Below, in pieces: positions 25,546 through 35,111 of a stretch of 64,000 nt of DNA. Position 1 is the first letter of the stretch. The number at the start of each line of letters is the position of its first letter. A program made the translations under genes and the position numbers. The stretch is from the NCBI GenBank assembly GCA_000421065.1, contig ATWD01000003.1, forward strand, positions 124,001-188,000. Reading direction: 5' to 3'. Below the pieces are notes generated by a model, which was given only the letters and a program-made list of their open reading frames with translations, did no database searches and was not told where the DNA came from. The DNA comes from Acidobacteriaceae bacterium TAA 166 (lineage in GTDB: Bacteria; Acidobacteriota; Terriglobia; Terriglobales; Acidobacteriaceae).

Positions 25546-27738
25546 ATGACTAGCGCCGACAAGTTGAAGATGCCGAGGTCTAACGGTGGAGCGCCGCTCC
25601 CTGGATTTCCTCCGGAAGCACTGGAACAGGGATATGGTCATTGGTTATGGCAATTCCTTAAGGAGGAGCTTGCACCATATCCGGGTCGCATCTCTCTTGT
25701 CGCCCGCATGATCGTATCGGGAATCCTGACGATGCTAATCTTCATGGTGTTTCGTTTACCCGGAGGCGCTCTGGCAGTAGCTTATTCGCTCCTGCTCTCC
25801 CGCGAATCGCCATCGCTGACGCTCAGCAACTTCTTCACAACGCTACTCGCATATCTTGTCGGTGGAATATATTGCGTCATTAGCGCAATGCTCTTTGTTG
25901 GCCTCCCTTCGACGCACTTTTTGTGGGTCGTTTTTACCTTACTCCTCTGTTTTGCCGGAATACGTGTGATGACCAATCCATTGGGCGCCATTGGTTTCGG
26001 TTTTATGGTGACACTCGCGGTGCCGTACTGGGATCAAAATCTCCCGGTAGAGGCGCTGTTGGAATCAACTCTATGGACAACCGGAGCCGCCGTTATCGGT
26101 CTTCTCACGACGCTTGCTGTAGAGTATGCCTTCGCCCTAGGAGGACAGAAGGATGAGCTTCGAAGCGGGCTCGAGGCTCGGCTTGACGCTGTCAGGTCCT
26201 CGCTCGAGAGGTCCACTGATAGCCAGGAAACCCGATCGGCGCGTGAACTGTCCAAGTTTTGGATGGTTGGGGTATCACGTCTACGACAGTTGGCGATGAG
26301 GCCCTCGGCCAACAAACCCAATGTATTTCGAAGCAGTGCAGTTGTCGCGCTGGTCGGGCGCCTTGTCGACCTGACCGCAACCATTCGGTTTGCTCCAGAC
26401 CTTTCGGATGAGATGAACCGGGAGCAATTCCGCTCGCTTGCAGAGCAGGTAAGAACCCTCCGCGAATGGGTTCTCGAAGATTCGTCAGATTCGCACACAC
26501 TGTCCCACGGCATCCCCATAGAGGGGGCCGGTATCCTGGCGGAGATGCAACATACCGTGAATCTATTGCGAATTGTTTCTTCGGGACTGATGCCGGAAGA
26601 GGGTCTTCCACCTCCTGTTGAGCAGCCTCGTTCGCGTCGAGTGTTCCTCCCAGATGTGTTCTCCAACCATGACCACCTGCTATTCGCACTGCGCGGGTGC
26701 CTTGCCGCTTCCTCCTGCTACGTTTTCATGAACGCAGTCGCATGGCCTGGGTTGAGCACGTCGCTGGCGACCTGCCTCATCACAGCGCTCAGCAGCATCG
26801 GCTCATCGCGTCAACGACAATTACTCCGTATCACAGGCGCCGTCATCGGAGGCATCGTCTTTGGTCTGGGAGCACAGGCTTTCATCCTACCCGCCTTGGA
26901 TGGGATCTTCGGATTCACCCTGCTCTTTGCTCTCGTGGCCTTTGTCTCGGCGTGGTTCTTTACATGCAGTACGCGACTTTCGTACCTTGGGCTCCAGATC
27001 GCCCTCGCATTCGACCTGATTCACCTTCAGGAAGCGTACCCGCAAACGGATCTTGGGATCGGACGCGATCGTGTCTTTGGAGTATTGCTGGGACTGGTAT
27101 CCATGTGGCTCTTCTTCGATACATTAGGCTCCAAACCGGCCATTCAGGTGATGTATGAGCTCTTTTCGAAAAACCTCCGCGTCCTTTCAGAACTCTCCAA
27201 ACTCGGGACGGACGGCTCGCCTCTCAATCTGACCCGGATTCTGGAGATACGCGATCTGGCCGTAACCAACTTCAATTCGGTCAATGCACAAGGGGACGCG
27301 GTGCTCTTTGAGACCGGGATCCATAGGAACCGCGATCTTTGGTTAAGACAGAATCTTCGCAACTGGCAGCCTCGCCTGCGCGCCTTGCTGCTGTGCCGAA
27401 TCTCAATTTTGCACTACAGGTTCGCGGTTGGGCATCACATCTCTTCCATAATCAAAGAGGCCCAGAGCGAATTCGACCTAGCCTCTGCTGCAGCACTCGA
27501 CGCCTTTGCCAGACAGCTTGAGCAATGCAGAAACGAAAGCCGATCTCTTCCGGACAAAACCTTCAGAACACCCCAACTGACGACCTTACGACAAATCTTC
27601 GATAAGCTCTCGGCAACGTTTCAACGGCAGGAGGATCCGGACGCTTACATCCTAGCGATTCTCGCACTGGACAGGACTGTAATGCTGATTCTGGAGCATA
27701 TCTCCGAACCTGAATCAGTCGCATCGTCGATGGAGTAA
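25546..27738 (+). CDS. mdtO: FUSC-family inner-membrane exporter (MdtO-like)
   Basis: About 730 residues. Start taken at 25546, one base after the mdtN stop, with GGAAGG upstream. Two blocks of five or so hydrophobic helices (about 50-210 and about 380-510) flank a soluble helical segment, which is the FUSC/AaeB layout. The C-terminal 200 residues are soluble. Members export aromatic acids or drugs out of the cytoplasm through an HlyD/TolC partner; here both partners are in the same operon. The substrate is not predictable. Confidence 0.87.
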   Translation: MTSADKLKMPRSNGGAPLPGFPPEALEQGYGHWLWQFLKEELAPYPGRISLVARMIVSGILTMLIFMVFRLPGGALAVAYSLLLSRESPSLTLSNFFTTLLAYLVGGIYCVISAMLFVGLPSTHFLWVVFTLLLCFAGIRVMTNPLGAIGFGFMVTLAVPYWDQNLPVEALLESTLWTTGAAVIGLLTTLAVEYAFALGGQKDELRSGLEARLDAVRSSLERSTDSQETRSARELSKFWMVGVSRLRQLAMRPSANKPNVFRSSAVVALVGRLVDLTATIRFAPDLSDEMNREQFRSLAEQVRTLREWVLEDSSDSHTLSHGIPIEGAGILAEMQHTVNLLRIVSSGLMPEEGLPPPVEQPRSRRVFLPDVFSNHDHLLFALRGCLAASSCYVFMNAVAWPGLSTSLATCLITALSSIGSSRQRQLLRITGAVIGGIVFGLGAQAFILPALDGIFGFTLLFALVAFVSAWFFTCSTRLSYLGLQIALAFDLIHLQEAYPQTDLGIGRDRVFGVLLGLVSMWLFFDTLGSKPAIQVMYELFSKNLRVLSELSKLGTDGSPLNLTRILEIRDLAVTNFNSVNAQGDAVLFETGIHRNRDLWLRQNLRNWQPRLRALLLCRISILHYRFAVGHHISSIIKEAQSEFDLASAAALDAFARQLEQCRNESRSLPDKTFRTPQLTTLRQIFDKLSATFQRQEDPDAYILAILALDRTVMLILEHISEPESVASSME

Positions 27739-27799
27739 GTCGCTCATCTTAGCTCGTTCCGCAGTCAAGAGGCTGATCATCGACCGTCTTTCACATGCC

Positions 27800-27814
27800 T
27801 TCACGACACTTCAC
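27800..27814 (-). promoter_or_regulatory. GTGAA-N5-GTGAA direct-repeat motif
   Basis: On the complement the sequence is GTGAAGTGTCGTGAA. It matches four other copies in this window in both halves and spacing. It lies about 90 bp upstream of the 27907 gene and after the efflux operon. Function is inferred from recurrence only. Confidence 0.4.
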
Positions 27815-27906
27815 CGCACCGAGATCAGTTCATCGCTGAAGATCACATTGAAACGGGTTAGACATACCAAACTCGTCTGCGAGGTTGCAGACAAAAGGAC
27901 AGGAAC

Positions 27907-28437
27907 ATGGCACAAGATCTCACACTCTCACGCTCTATCGTCACTGCCATCATTAACGCGCCCATCGAAAAGGTGGATATCGCCGATTGGTTGTTCAACC
28001 TTCCGGATGCGGAATACCAACGGTGCTCCACCAAGCACATCGCCGCTGGCACCACTACAACCGACAGCGGTAAGCCCATGTCGATTAACGTGGAAACAAT
28101 CGGGGACGCTCTCATGATCCAGCATTATGTGGCTGAGATCAAGGAGCCGACAATCTGCCGAATGGTCTCTACGTCGGACTCGATTACGGCAAACGGCCAC
28201 ACCAAGGTCCACGTCGTTTGGGAACTGAGTGCCAAAAAAATCGACGACGAAACATGCGAATACTCCAATCGCATCCACGCAAGTGCAACAGATGAGATGC
28301 TCGAATTTATCAAAAAGCATGGCATCACACTCGAGCAGGCAGCGGCTTCCCGGCAGGCCGCATCGGACGCTCATAATAAGGAAGAGACCCCCAACTTCGC
28401 CAGGAGCATCGAGCGCAGGGCACTCAGCAAGAGCTAG
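27907..28437 (+). CDS. Conserved-looking protein, possible SRPBCC-fold
   Basis: A 176-residue soluble protein with no recognised motif. N-terminal TLSRSIVTAIINAPIEKVDI followed by ADWLFNLPDAEYQ and repeated beta-like segments (INVETIGDALMIQHYVAEIK, KVHVVWELSA) resembles START/SRPBCC ligand-binding proteins. The C-terminal 40 residues are helical and charged. It stands alone, with its own promoter region containing the GTGAA motif, and is followed by a good terminator at 28461. Fold assignment is tentative. Confidence 0.55.
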   Translation: MAQDLTLSRSIVTAIINAPIEKVDIADWLFNLPDAEYQRCSTKHIAAGTTTTDSGKPMSINVETIGDALMIQHYVAEIKEPTICRMVSTSDSITANGHTKVHVVWELSAKKIDDETCEYSNRIHASATDEMLEFIKKHGITLEQAAASRQAASDAHNKEETPNFARSIERRALSKS

Positions 28438-28460
28438 CTTCCGTATTTCCCGTAAGCCAA

Positions 28461-28499
28461 AAGCGACGCCTCGCGCGACATCTGCGTGAGGCGTCGCTT
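28461..28499 (+). terminator. Rho-independent-type hairpin
   Basis: AAGCGACGCCTC (28461-28472) pairs perfectly with GAGGCGTCGCTT (28488-28499), giving a 12-bp stem with a 15-base loop, 24 bp past the stop of the 27907 gene. The following CTTAA is only weakly T-rich. It could also serve the convergent quinone oxidoreductase gene. Confidence 0.65.
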
Positions 28500-28615
28500 C
28501 TTAACGTGACCCCATGGGCGAAGGTCCGCGTAATCTAGGCCCGAGCGCAAAGAGGCTCGAGCGTCGCGTCACACATGCCTTCCCGATCACAAAACAAGCC
28601 TCCGCTCTCGACAAG

Positions 28616-29602
28616 TCAATCGAGCGTCAGCACAATCTTGCCGAAGTTCCTGGAAGCCTCCATGTACCTGTGCGCCTCTGCTGTATCCTCTAAGCGGAAT
28701 GTGGAGTCTACGATCGGCTTTAGCCTGCCCGCAGCAAAAGCATCAAGCCACCGCTCACAGAATCTCTGAACCATCGACACTTTTTCTTCGAGGCTGCGCG
28801 ACTTCATCACAGTCCCGATAATGCGAAGGTGTTGATGTATGAGAAAGCCCAACGGAAGGACGCCCTCTCCACCCCCGAGTGCCCCTACTTCAATCAGGCG
28901 GCCACCTTGGGCGAGCGAACGAAGGTTACGGTCGAGGTATGATCCGCCGACAAAATCGATGACAACATCGACTCCACGCTCGTTGGTCACCTCCATCGCA
29001 ACGCCCAAAAAGTCCTGCGTCTTATAGTTCACGCCGATCGTTCCGCCGATGGTCTTTACGCGCTCGATACGATTTTGGTCCGAGGCGGTGAAGACGGTGT
29101 TCGCACCTGTGGCATGCGCTAACTGGATGACGGCCGTGCCAACTCCGCCAGCAGCTGCATGAACAAGCGCCCACTGGTCCGCCTGCAACTCGCCCAGATG
29201 AATCAACGCCTCGTGCGCGGTCACGAATACTTCTGGTACAGCCGCAGCCTGCACATAGGAGAGCGACTCTGGAATGGGGATGCACATGCGAGCATTCACT
29301 CGAGCAAACTCCGCGTATCCGCCTCCGCCAACGATCGCCATCACGCGATCCCCCTCCTTATATTGTTTGACAGCGTGACCGACTTCAACGATCTCTCCTG
29401 CGATTTCCAAGCCAGGAATCACCGAATCCCCAAATTGAGGCTGCACTCCGTAGTAGCCCTGCCGCTGTAGGATGTCAGCTCGGTTAACTCCTGCAGCATG
29501 CACACGCACAATAACGTCGTCGGGCCGTAACTCGGGCATCTCTTCCTCGATCACACGAATGACATCCGCTTCGCCCGCGCCGTCAAAAAGGATAGCTTTC
29601 AT
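28616..29602 (-). CDS. Zinc-free NAD(P)H:quinone oxidoreductase (PIG3/Qor type)
   Basis: A 328-residue medium-chain dehydrogenase lacking the zinc ligands. HAAGVNRADILQRQGYY (about 35-51) and VIPGLEIAGEIVEVG (about 60) are PIG3/Qor signatures; VHAAAGGVGTAVIQLAHATG (about 149-168) is the NADPH loop. It reduces quinones or alkenals with one-electron or hydride chemistry. GAGGAGG precedes the ATG. It faces the 27907 gene and is separated by 136 bp from the two-component pair, which is also on this strand. Confidence 0.88.
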   Translation of the reverse strand: MKAILFDGAGEADVIRVIEEEMPELRPDDVIVRVHAAGVNRADILQRQGYYGVQPQFGDSVIPGLEIAGEIVEVGHAVKQYKEGDRVMAIVGGGGYAEFARVNARMCIPIPESLSYVQAAAVPEVFVTAHEALIHLGELQADQWALVHAAAGGVGTAVIQLAHATGANTVFTASDQNRIERVKTIGGTIGVNYKTQDFLGVAMEVTNERGVDVVIDFVGGSYLDRNLRSLAQGGRLIEVGALGGGEGVLPLGFLIHQHLRIIGTVMKSRSLEEKVSMVQRFCERWLDAFAAGRLKPIVDSTFRLEDTAEAHRYMEASRNFGKIVLTLD

Positions 29603-29738
29603 GGAATAACCTCCTCAAACCGTATGCATCCATCGCATTCCGCACGTCCAGCTTTGCAGCTCTGCGCGAACCAGTCTTGTTCATTTCTGCTTCGCGGGAG
29701 ATGAAGTGACATGGTAAGAAGAATCCGTAGCGTCGGCC

Positions 29739-30368
29739 CTATTCGTCCAGCAGCCCTCGGCGCATGGCCAGAAAGACGGCATGGGCTCGGTCGTTCGCTT
29801 CGAGTTTGGCCACGATGCTCTTAATGTGGCTCTTCACTGTGTTCTCGGAGATCTGCAGCCGGTCGGCGATTATTTTATTGGCACAACCAGCAGCGACACT
29901 GCGGAGCACATCGAGCTCTCTGCCCGACAGTTCCTCCGCCGCGAGATGATTCATGACAGTACATGCAATTTCATGAGGAACATATTTATGTCCGGCATTT
30001 ACCGTGTGAATCGCCTCAACCAGCCGCTTTCGGATCATGGTCTTTAATAGGTAGCCCATCGCGCCCGCCTTCAGTGCGCGTGCGGCCTGAACATCACCCT
30101 GATAGGTCGTCAAGATGATACAGCGCGCCTTGGGCGCCTCCTTTCGGATCGCCATGAGTGCATCAAAGCCGCTCAGACTTGGCATCTGCAGATCCATAAG
30201 GGTGATGTCGGGGCGATGTTTGCGGAAACCCTCGACGGCTTCCAGACCATTGGCCGCTGAAGCAACCAATTCAATTCCCGCTTCTCCCTGCAACGCAAAT
30301 GCGATGCCATCTCGAATCAGCTGATGATCATCTGCACACAGTACGCGGATAGGGGAAGCATTATTCAT
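29739..30368 (-). CDS. NarL/FixJ-type response regulator
   Basis: A 209-residue regulator. Receiver domain residues about 6-125 with acidic DD pair in LCADDHQL, phospho-acceptor Asp in ITLMDLQMP and Lys in YLLKTM. LuxR-type HTH at about 145-205 (LSGRELDVLRSVAAG and IADRLQISENTVKSHIKSIV). The ATG at 30368 overlaps the kinase stop as ATGA, so they are coupled. Its target genes are unknown; the GTGAA motif is one candidate site, but direct repeats of 10-bp spacing fit OmpR-type better. Confidence 0.93.
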   Translation of the reverse strand: MNNASPIRVLCADDHQLIRDGIAFALQGEAGIELVASAANGLEAVEGFRKHRPDITLMDLQMPSLSGFDALMAIRKEAPKARCIILTTYQGDVQAARALKAGAMGYLLKTMIRKRLVEAIHTVNAGHKYVPHEIACTVMNHLAAEELSGRELDVLRSVAAGCANKIIADRLQISENTVKSHIKSIVAKLEANDRAHAVFLAMRRGLLDE

Positions 30369-31297
30369 TTGATTACCTGATCTGATGTGCACTGGAGAGC
30401 CGACTCTGGACTCAGATCGGATGTACGGCGCATCAGCATTAGCAAGATTTTCAAAAGCGAACGCCTCTTTCTTCGAATGTAGGCAATGCGAGCTGGAATT
30501 ACAATCTCGATGATGGTGCCATGCGGATCAACACGTCTGATTCCAAATATCGCCCTGATTTTTCTGGCTTCCTCCCGCATGCCGACGAGACCCAAATGGC
30601 CACGTAATTGGCCTGCAGCTGTGATCTCAGGTGCTACCCCGATTCCGTCGTCCTGACAGAGCATGCGGAATTCAGCATCCCCGAAACTAAGCTTAAGTGA
30701 GATCTCCGTAGCATCTGAGTGCCGGAAAGCATTTGTGAGAGCCTCGCGACCTATTCCATAAATTGCCACTTGCACCAACCGTTGCAGATGCCGCGGGCAT
30801 TCCAGCACTTCAGTTTGTGCTGTAATGTATTTTCCCAGCTGCAGGTTGGCAATACATTTCTCAAACGCTCTAACAAGGTCCATTGAAGCGCTGTCGCCAA
30901 CTCGCTGATAGGGGATACTATTCCTACCTTCGATAAGAACCTCATCAGCCTGATCAAGCGCTGCTTCTAGGGCACACCGCGCCGGCTCCCCAAGAGGCAC
31001 AAGGCGTGCAGCTGCCTGTATCCGGAGGAGCACACCTTGAAAGCCCTGAAGCAGGGTGTCGTGCAATTCCCGTGCGACACGTTCTTTTTCGATAAGATGC
31101 TCGCGCATCTGTGCTTCACTCAACTCTGTCGAAATCCTAAGACGCATAAGAACGAGCAGAAAAACCAAGCCGGATGCCGCAGTAGTCATAACCACCTGGA
31201 ACCAGACGATTTGATAAAATCTGTGGCGGATGTGCAGATTGAGATGGTCGCCCATCAGATCTCTCAGGAAAAGCTCAATCTCATGAACTGTTTTCAC
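30365..31297 (-). CDS. NarL-type sensor histidine kinase, shortened sensory part
   Basis: About 310 residues if translation starts at GTG 31297 (AGAGGTG upstream); a TTG at 31372 is the alternative. The visible N-terminal RHRFYQIVWFQVV followed by one TM helix is the end of the propeller-Y_Y_Y architecture common in Acidobacteriota, but here the whole sensory propeller is missing. HisKA_3 is at about 85-150 (VARELHDTLLQGFQGVLL) and the HATPase near 200-290 (GREALTNAFRHSDA, DDGIGV). It is coupled to the regulator, so it may sense something through the membrane helix alone. I cannot tell whether this is a real short form or a decayed long kinase. Confidence 0.82.
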   Translation of the reverse strand: MKTVHEIELFLRDLMGDHLNLHIRHRFYQIVWFQVVMTTAASGLVFLLVLMRLRISTELSEAQMREHLIEKERVARELHDTLLQGFQGVLLRIQAAARLVPLGEPARCALEAALDQADEVLIEGRNSIPYQRVGDSASMDLVRAFEKCIANLQLGKYITAQTEVLECPRHLQRLVQVAIYGIGREALTNAFRHSDATEISLKLSFGDAEFRMLCQDDGIGVAPEITAAGQLRGHLGLVGMREEARKIRAIFGIRRVDPHGTIIEIVIPARIAYIRRKRRSLLKILLMLMRRTSDLSPESALQCTSDQVIK

Positions 31298-31359
31298 GTA
31301 AATCACCTCTGGGGTCGCCCGACGATGACCTGTCGCATCTGGTTGTCGTAAGCGATCGG

Positions 31360-32982
31360 TTAGATGAGGCAACTGGCCCGGCTCTTCATCAGTGAACGAG
31401 GGTTGAAGCGAGTTGTTTTCGTGAGAGTCTTATTTATAGATATTCCCGGCTCACTCATTGCGATATCGCCCTGATGGGAAGAGTGCCAGACGAGTCCGTT
31501 ACCGGTGTCTTCGAACAATCGGAGCGACCGTTCCGGAGGCCTCTCCCACTCCGCTTCCTTGAGGGATGGCGATGCGAGTTCCGCATAACGATGTCGTATA
31601 TCCTCAGCGTTTTCAAGCCCATAGAGCTTTTCTCGCAGGTAGATCCGGGTTAAAGAAGAGAGACTATACATGGTGCGCGATTGCCCTCGGGTCGGCGTCA
31701 ACCAGAATTTAGCGACTAGGGCCCCGAGCAACTCAAGCGCGAAGCCTGCGTCCTCTTTGCTGAAATCCGCCAACATCATTGCTGAGGCCCGATCAAATGG
31801 CTGGTCGAAAAGCGCCAAGCAAACCAGAAAGTTTTGCTCCTCAGGCGATAAAACCCGAAAGCCCCAGTCGAGGCTGCACCGAAGTGACCGTTGGCGTAAG
31901 GGCGCGGTTCTTTGGCCCCGAGTCAGCGCGGAGAGCGAATGGCTGAGCTCTTCATTCAGTTCTGTCGGAGTGCAGCAGGCGACGGCGGACGCTGCAAGCT
32001 CGATGTAGAGTGGTTTGCCTTCAAGGTGTTTACAGATAGCTGCGATCACAGGAGCGTCCTGATCTGTAAGCGTGTAACCGGTGCCGGCCGCCGTGGTGGA
32101 ATGCATGAAGAGCTGGATTGATGGATATAGCAGCGCATCGTCAGCCTTATAAAGGCTATTGGGTTCTTCTGGATATTCAAGCGCGGCGAGCTGGTATTGA
32201 GTTTCTTCTTCGAGCATGAAGGCTTCCCGGCTCGTAGCGAGAATTCTCACGGCAGGGGCTCGTCGGAGCAGCATTTTTGAGAGCATCGCGACTCTCTCCA
32301 CTACGTGCTCGCAGTTATCCAGGATAACCAGCGCTTCCATGTTCCGAAGCTGGGATATTAGCTCATGTTCCGTGTCGGAACTGCTGGTGATCGCCATCGC
32401 GTGGGCCATTGCATCTGTCACCCCAAGAGCAGCTGGCACGGGAGCGAGATCGACAAATATGACTCCGTCGTGGAAACGCTCCTTTGCGGATTGTGCTACG
32501 GCTAATGCCAACGAGCTCTTCCCGCAGGCGCCTGAGCCAACAATATTGACCAACCTTGACACTTGCATTTCTGCGAGAATCCTCGCGATGTCGTGTGAGC
32601 GGCCGAAAAGATGAGTTGGTTGCGGAGGCAAGAATGAGCGGGGCGTGACAAAACAGCCATTCTCAGCTTTCACCGGTTGGGCGAAGCGGTAGCCGCGGCC
32701 TGGCACGTTGATTATGTATTGTGAGCCATCCCCCCCTGCAGCCAGGATCTTCCGCAAGGATACAAGGTGCACTCGAAGTGTGTTTTCTTCGACATGTGTA
32801 TCCGGCCATGTCCTTGTAATCAAATCTTCGCCAGAAACTACGGCGCCAGCCCGTTCAACTAGAGCGGTGAGAATTTCGATGGCGCGGCTTCCGATCCGGA
32901 CAGGCTTTTCATCGCAACAAAGAGTAGCTCGATCCGCAAACAATACGAATGGCCCAAATGAAAACGACCGATCCTTCAACAT
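31360..32982 (-). CDS. Winged-helix regulator with STAND-type ATPase domain, C-terminal repeats missing
   Basis: A 540-residue protein. Residues about 5-100 form an OmpR/CadC-type winged helix (FLPPQPTHLFGRSHDIARIL follows as the linker). The ATPase core (about 125-330) has Walker A in IVGSGACGKSSLALA and Walker B in EALVILDNCEHV. Relatives usually have several hundred residues of TPR after the ATPase; here only about 150 follow, ending in a basic tail. It ends 12 bp or less from the kinase start, so it may be the first gene of the kinase/regulator operon. GGGAGG precedes its ATG. Confidence 0.85.
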   Translation of the reverse strand: MLKDRSFSFGPFVLFADRATLCCDEKPVRIGSRAIEILTALVERAGAVVSGEDLITRTWPDTHVEENTLRVHLVSLRKILAAGGDGSQYIINVPGRGYRFAQPVKAENGCFVTPRSFLPPQPTHLFGRSHDIARILAEMQVSRLVNIVGSGACGKSSLALAVAQSAKERFHDGVIFVDLAPVPAALGVTDAMAHAMAITSSSDTEHELISQLRNMEALVILDNCEHVVERVAMLSKMLLRRAPAVRILATSREAFMLEEETQYQLAALEYPEEPNSLYKADDALLYPSIQLFMHSTTAAGTGYTLTDQDAPVIAAICKHLEGKPLYIELAASAVACCTPTELNEELSHSLSALTRGQRTAPLRQRSLRCSLDWGFRVLSPEEQNFLVCLALFDQPFDRASAMMLADFSKEDAGFALELLGALVAKFWLTPTRGQSRTMYSLSSLTRIYLREKLYGLENAEDIRHRYAELASPSLKEAEWERPPERSLRLFEDTGNGLVWHSSHQGDIAMSEPGISINKTLTKTTRFNPRSLMKSRASCLI

Positions 32983-33352
32983 GATTCGCCTCCCGTACGT
33001 TTACTTGTTGTCTTGCAAGTATCGGGCCGCCGCCGGGTTCGTTTGGCCCCTTCACTCCGGGTCTAAGAAATGGAAGAAGCGCATTTCTATTTCAAGGCCG
33101 CGCTCTCGCCAATCCTGAAACCGGAGTGTAGCAAGTGTCACAAGATGCGGGGAATAACCGAAACACCTAAGCAGGTGACCGCCCGATCACCCGTTTGGGC
33201 GATGGCAGAACCGGCCTTGTCTCAGCAGGGTTAAGACTCATCCGTTTCAACGCGAAGGCGACTCGCAACGCTACATCACAACACGTAATACCAAGGGTGG
33301 CCGAAGCGACACTACGATCTCAGTATTCCCGAACTGTCGGTTAGGAGGCTGT
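32983..33352. other. Intergenic region, 370 bp
   Basis: Spacer between two divergent genes (winged-helix ATPase leftward, alpha/beta hydrolase rightward). I see no gene with a ribosome site and no strong repeat. It must hold both promoters. Confidence 0.45.
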
Positions 33353-34336
33353 ATGCGGCATAATTACGGCAAATCACACAGTTTCAATCGCAGGCAAGTG
33401 CTATTTGGCGCGGCTACTATGGCCGCCAGCTTTGGGCTGCCAGTATCGGCGCTGCCAGAAGAGCCAGAACTTACCCCTTTCAACCCACCAACATATTACC
33501 CGGAGGAAAAAATGAAAACGACCGTTGCTGTGAAGGATGGAACAGAGATTTATTACAAAGACTGGGGAGCCGGAGAAACAGTAGTTTTTTCCCACGGCTG
33601 GCCGCTAAGTTCAGATGCATGGGACCCGCAGATGCTGTTTCTCGGTCACAATGGTTACCGCGTGATTGCTCACGATCGCCGCGGTCATGGACGCTCAAGC
33701 CAGCCATGGTCCGGCTATGACAACGATACGTTCGCGGATGACCTGGCTGAGCTTTTCGAAAAGCTGGACCTGAAAAATGTTACGCTGGTGGCTCATTCGA
33801 TGGGCGGCGGGGAGATCGCGCGGTACGTCGGCCGTCATGGCACGAAGCGCCTAAAGAAGATGGTATTTATCGGGGCTGTTCCACCCCTGATGTTGAAGAC
33901 AGAGCAAAATCCTGGCGGTCTTCCAATCTCGGTCTTCGATGGGCTCCGGAGTGGTATAGCGGGGAATCGAGCGCAGTTTTACAAGGATGTCAGTCTTCCG
34001 TTCTACGGCTACAACAGACCACAAGCTCAAGTCTCTGAAGGCGTCAGAGAACAATTCTGGCGTCTTGGAATGCAATCCTCCATCATCGGTTCCTATGACT
34101 GCGTCAAAGCATTTTCTCAAGACGATTTCACAGAAGACCTCAAGAAGATCGATGTTCCCGCACTCTTTATCCACGGCGAAGACGATCAGATCGTACCTGT
34201 CAACGATGCATCGGTGCTTGCGGTGAAACTTGTCAAAGGTGGAAGCTTGAAGCTTGTTCCTGGAGCGCCGCACGGCCTGTGCACAACGCATGCGGATTTG
34301 ATCAATCAAGCACTCTTGGCTTTTATCAAGTCTTAG
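33353..34336 (+). CDS. Alpha/beta hydrolase, non-haem chloroperoxidase-like, with two possible starts
   Basis: A 327-residue protein when started at 33353 (TAGGAGG upstream). The N-terminus has a Tat-like motif (FNRRQVLFG) and a hydrophobic stretch. A second ATG at 33512 (residue 54, MKTTVAVKDG) has its own GGAGG and matches the usual start of cytoplasmic homologues. Catalytic Ser149 is in VAHSMGG, with Asp in GEDDQIV and His in PHGLC. The oxyanion region HGWPLSSDAW fits haloperoxidase-type hydrolases. Export and cytosolic forms could both be made, which is a hypothesis from the two starts. Confidence 0.85.
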   Translation: MRHNYGKSHSFNRRQVLFGAATMAASFGLPVSALPEEPELTPFNPPTYYPEEKMKTTVAVKDGTEIYYKDWGAGETVVFSHGWPLSSDAWDPQMLFLGHNGYRVIAHDRRGHGRSSQPWSGYDNDTFADDLAELFEKLDLKNVTLVAHSMGGGEIARYVGRHGTKRLKKMVFIGAVPPLMLKTEQNPGGLPISVFDGLRSGIAGNRAQFYKDVSLPFYGYNRPQAQVSEGVREQFWRLGMQSSIIGSYDCVKAFSQDDFTEDLKKIDVPALFIHGEDDQIVPVNDASVLAVKLVKGGSLKLVPGAPHGLCTTHADLINQALLAFIKS

Positions 34337-34435
34337 TGAATACATGCGGCCGCGATTGCATATCTCGTCTGAAATCCGGCCGCATGATCATGACGCATTG
34401 GCGGGCCGCATCCGCCTGCTCAGGACGACAAAGGC

Positions 34436-34837
34436 ATGAGAGTTTTCATCATCGACGATGAATGGCTCATAGCGTACACGCTAGAGTTGATCCTGCGCGA
34501 CAACGGGTTCGATGCGACCGGATTTACGGTGGTCGATGACCTTCTCCGCAACCTCATCATCGCCAAACCGGCAGCTCTCATCACAGACATCGATATGGGA
34601 ACTGTCAATGGGGTGCAACTAGCAGAGACTGTTTCTGTCTTATTGCCAACCTGCAAAATTCTCTTCCTCTCGGGACGGGTTGACGGTGCAGGGGGGCCAG
34701 GCGAATCCGGCTGCCAGCACTGGCCGTTTCTGGCGAAGCCAGTTCACACTTCAGTGCTTCTCGACACACTCAACTCTCTTCTCAGCATCAGCGATTCTGG
34801 CTTCGATAGGAACATTCCATCTACCCAAGCATCATGA
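34436..34837 (+). CDS. Single-domain response regulator (receiver only)
   Basis: A 133-residue CheY-like receiver without an output domain. The acidic pair is in IIDDEWL, the phospho-acceptor Asp in LITDIDMG, and Lys in FLAKPVHT. No kinase is adjacent, so its partner must be elsewhere. It is followed closely by the small coiled-coil protein on the same strand, possibly in an operon. Residues about 85-93 are a Gly-rich insertion that is unusual in receivers. Confidence 0.85.
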   Translation: MRVFIIDDEWLIAYTLELILRDNGFDATGFTVVDDLLRNLIIAKPAALITDIDMGTVNGVQLAETVSVLLPTCKILFLSGRVDGAGGPGESGCQHWPFLAKPVHTSVLLDTLNSLLSISDSGFDRNIPSTQAS

Positions 34838-34853
34838 CTGCAAAGGAGGGAAC

Positions 34854-35063
34854 ATGGATAATGACGCGAAAAAACTGCAGAATGATATCAGTGAGGACGA
34901 AGCTCGACTCAATCAATTCGAGCAGGAGAAATCTCTTGTTGAGAACCGTATACATATTGGATTCAAAGACGCGGTCTTGGCGCGAGTCCTGGAGGACGAA
35001 ATTCAAACAGTGGAGAGAGAACTCACCCGCGAGAAGGAAAAGCTTGCAGCCGATCGTGATTAG
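34854..35063 (+). CDS. Small coiled-coil protein
   Basis: A 69-residue protein starting at ATG 34854 with AAAGGAGG upstream, 16 bp past the receiver stop. Charged and helical throughout (MDNDAKKLQNDISEDEARLN ...), without transmembrane or motif; it looks like a helical hairpin or coiled coil. It is likely translated with the receiver protein upstream. No function known. Confidence 0.6.
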   Translation: MDNDAKKLQNDISEDEARLNQFEQEKSLVENRIHIGFKDAVLARVLEDEIQTVERELTREKEKLAADRD

Positions 35064-35111
35064 TGGGATTACTAACTACTGTGCGAGCGGAGCTAACTGC
35101 CGACCCTCAAT

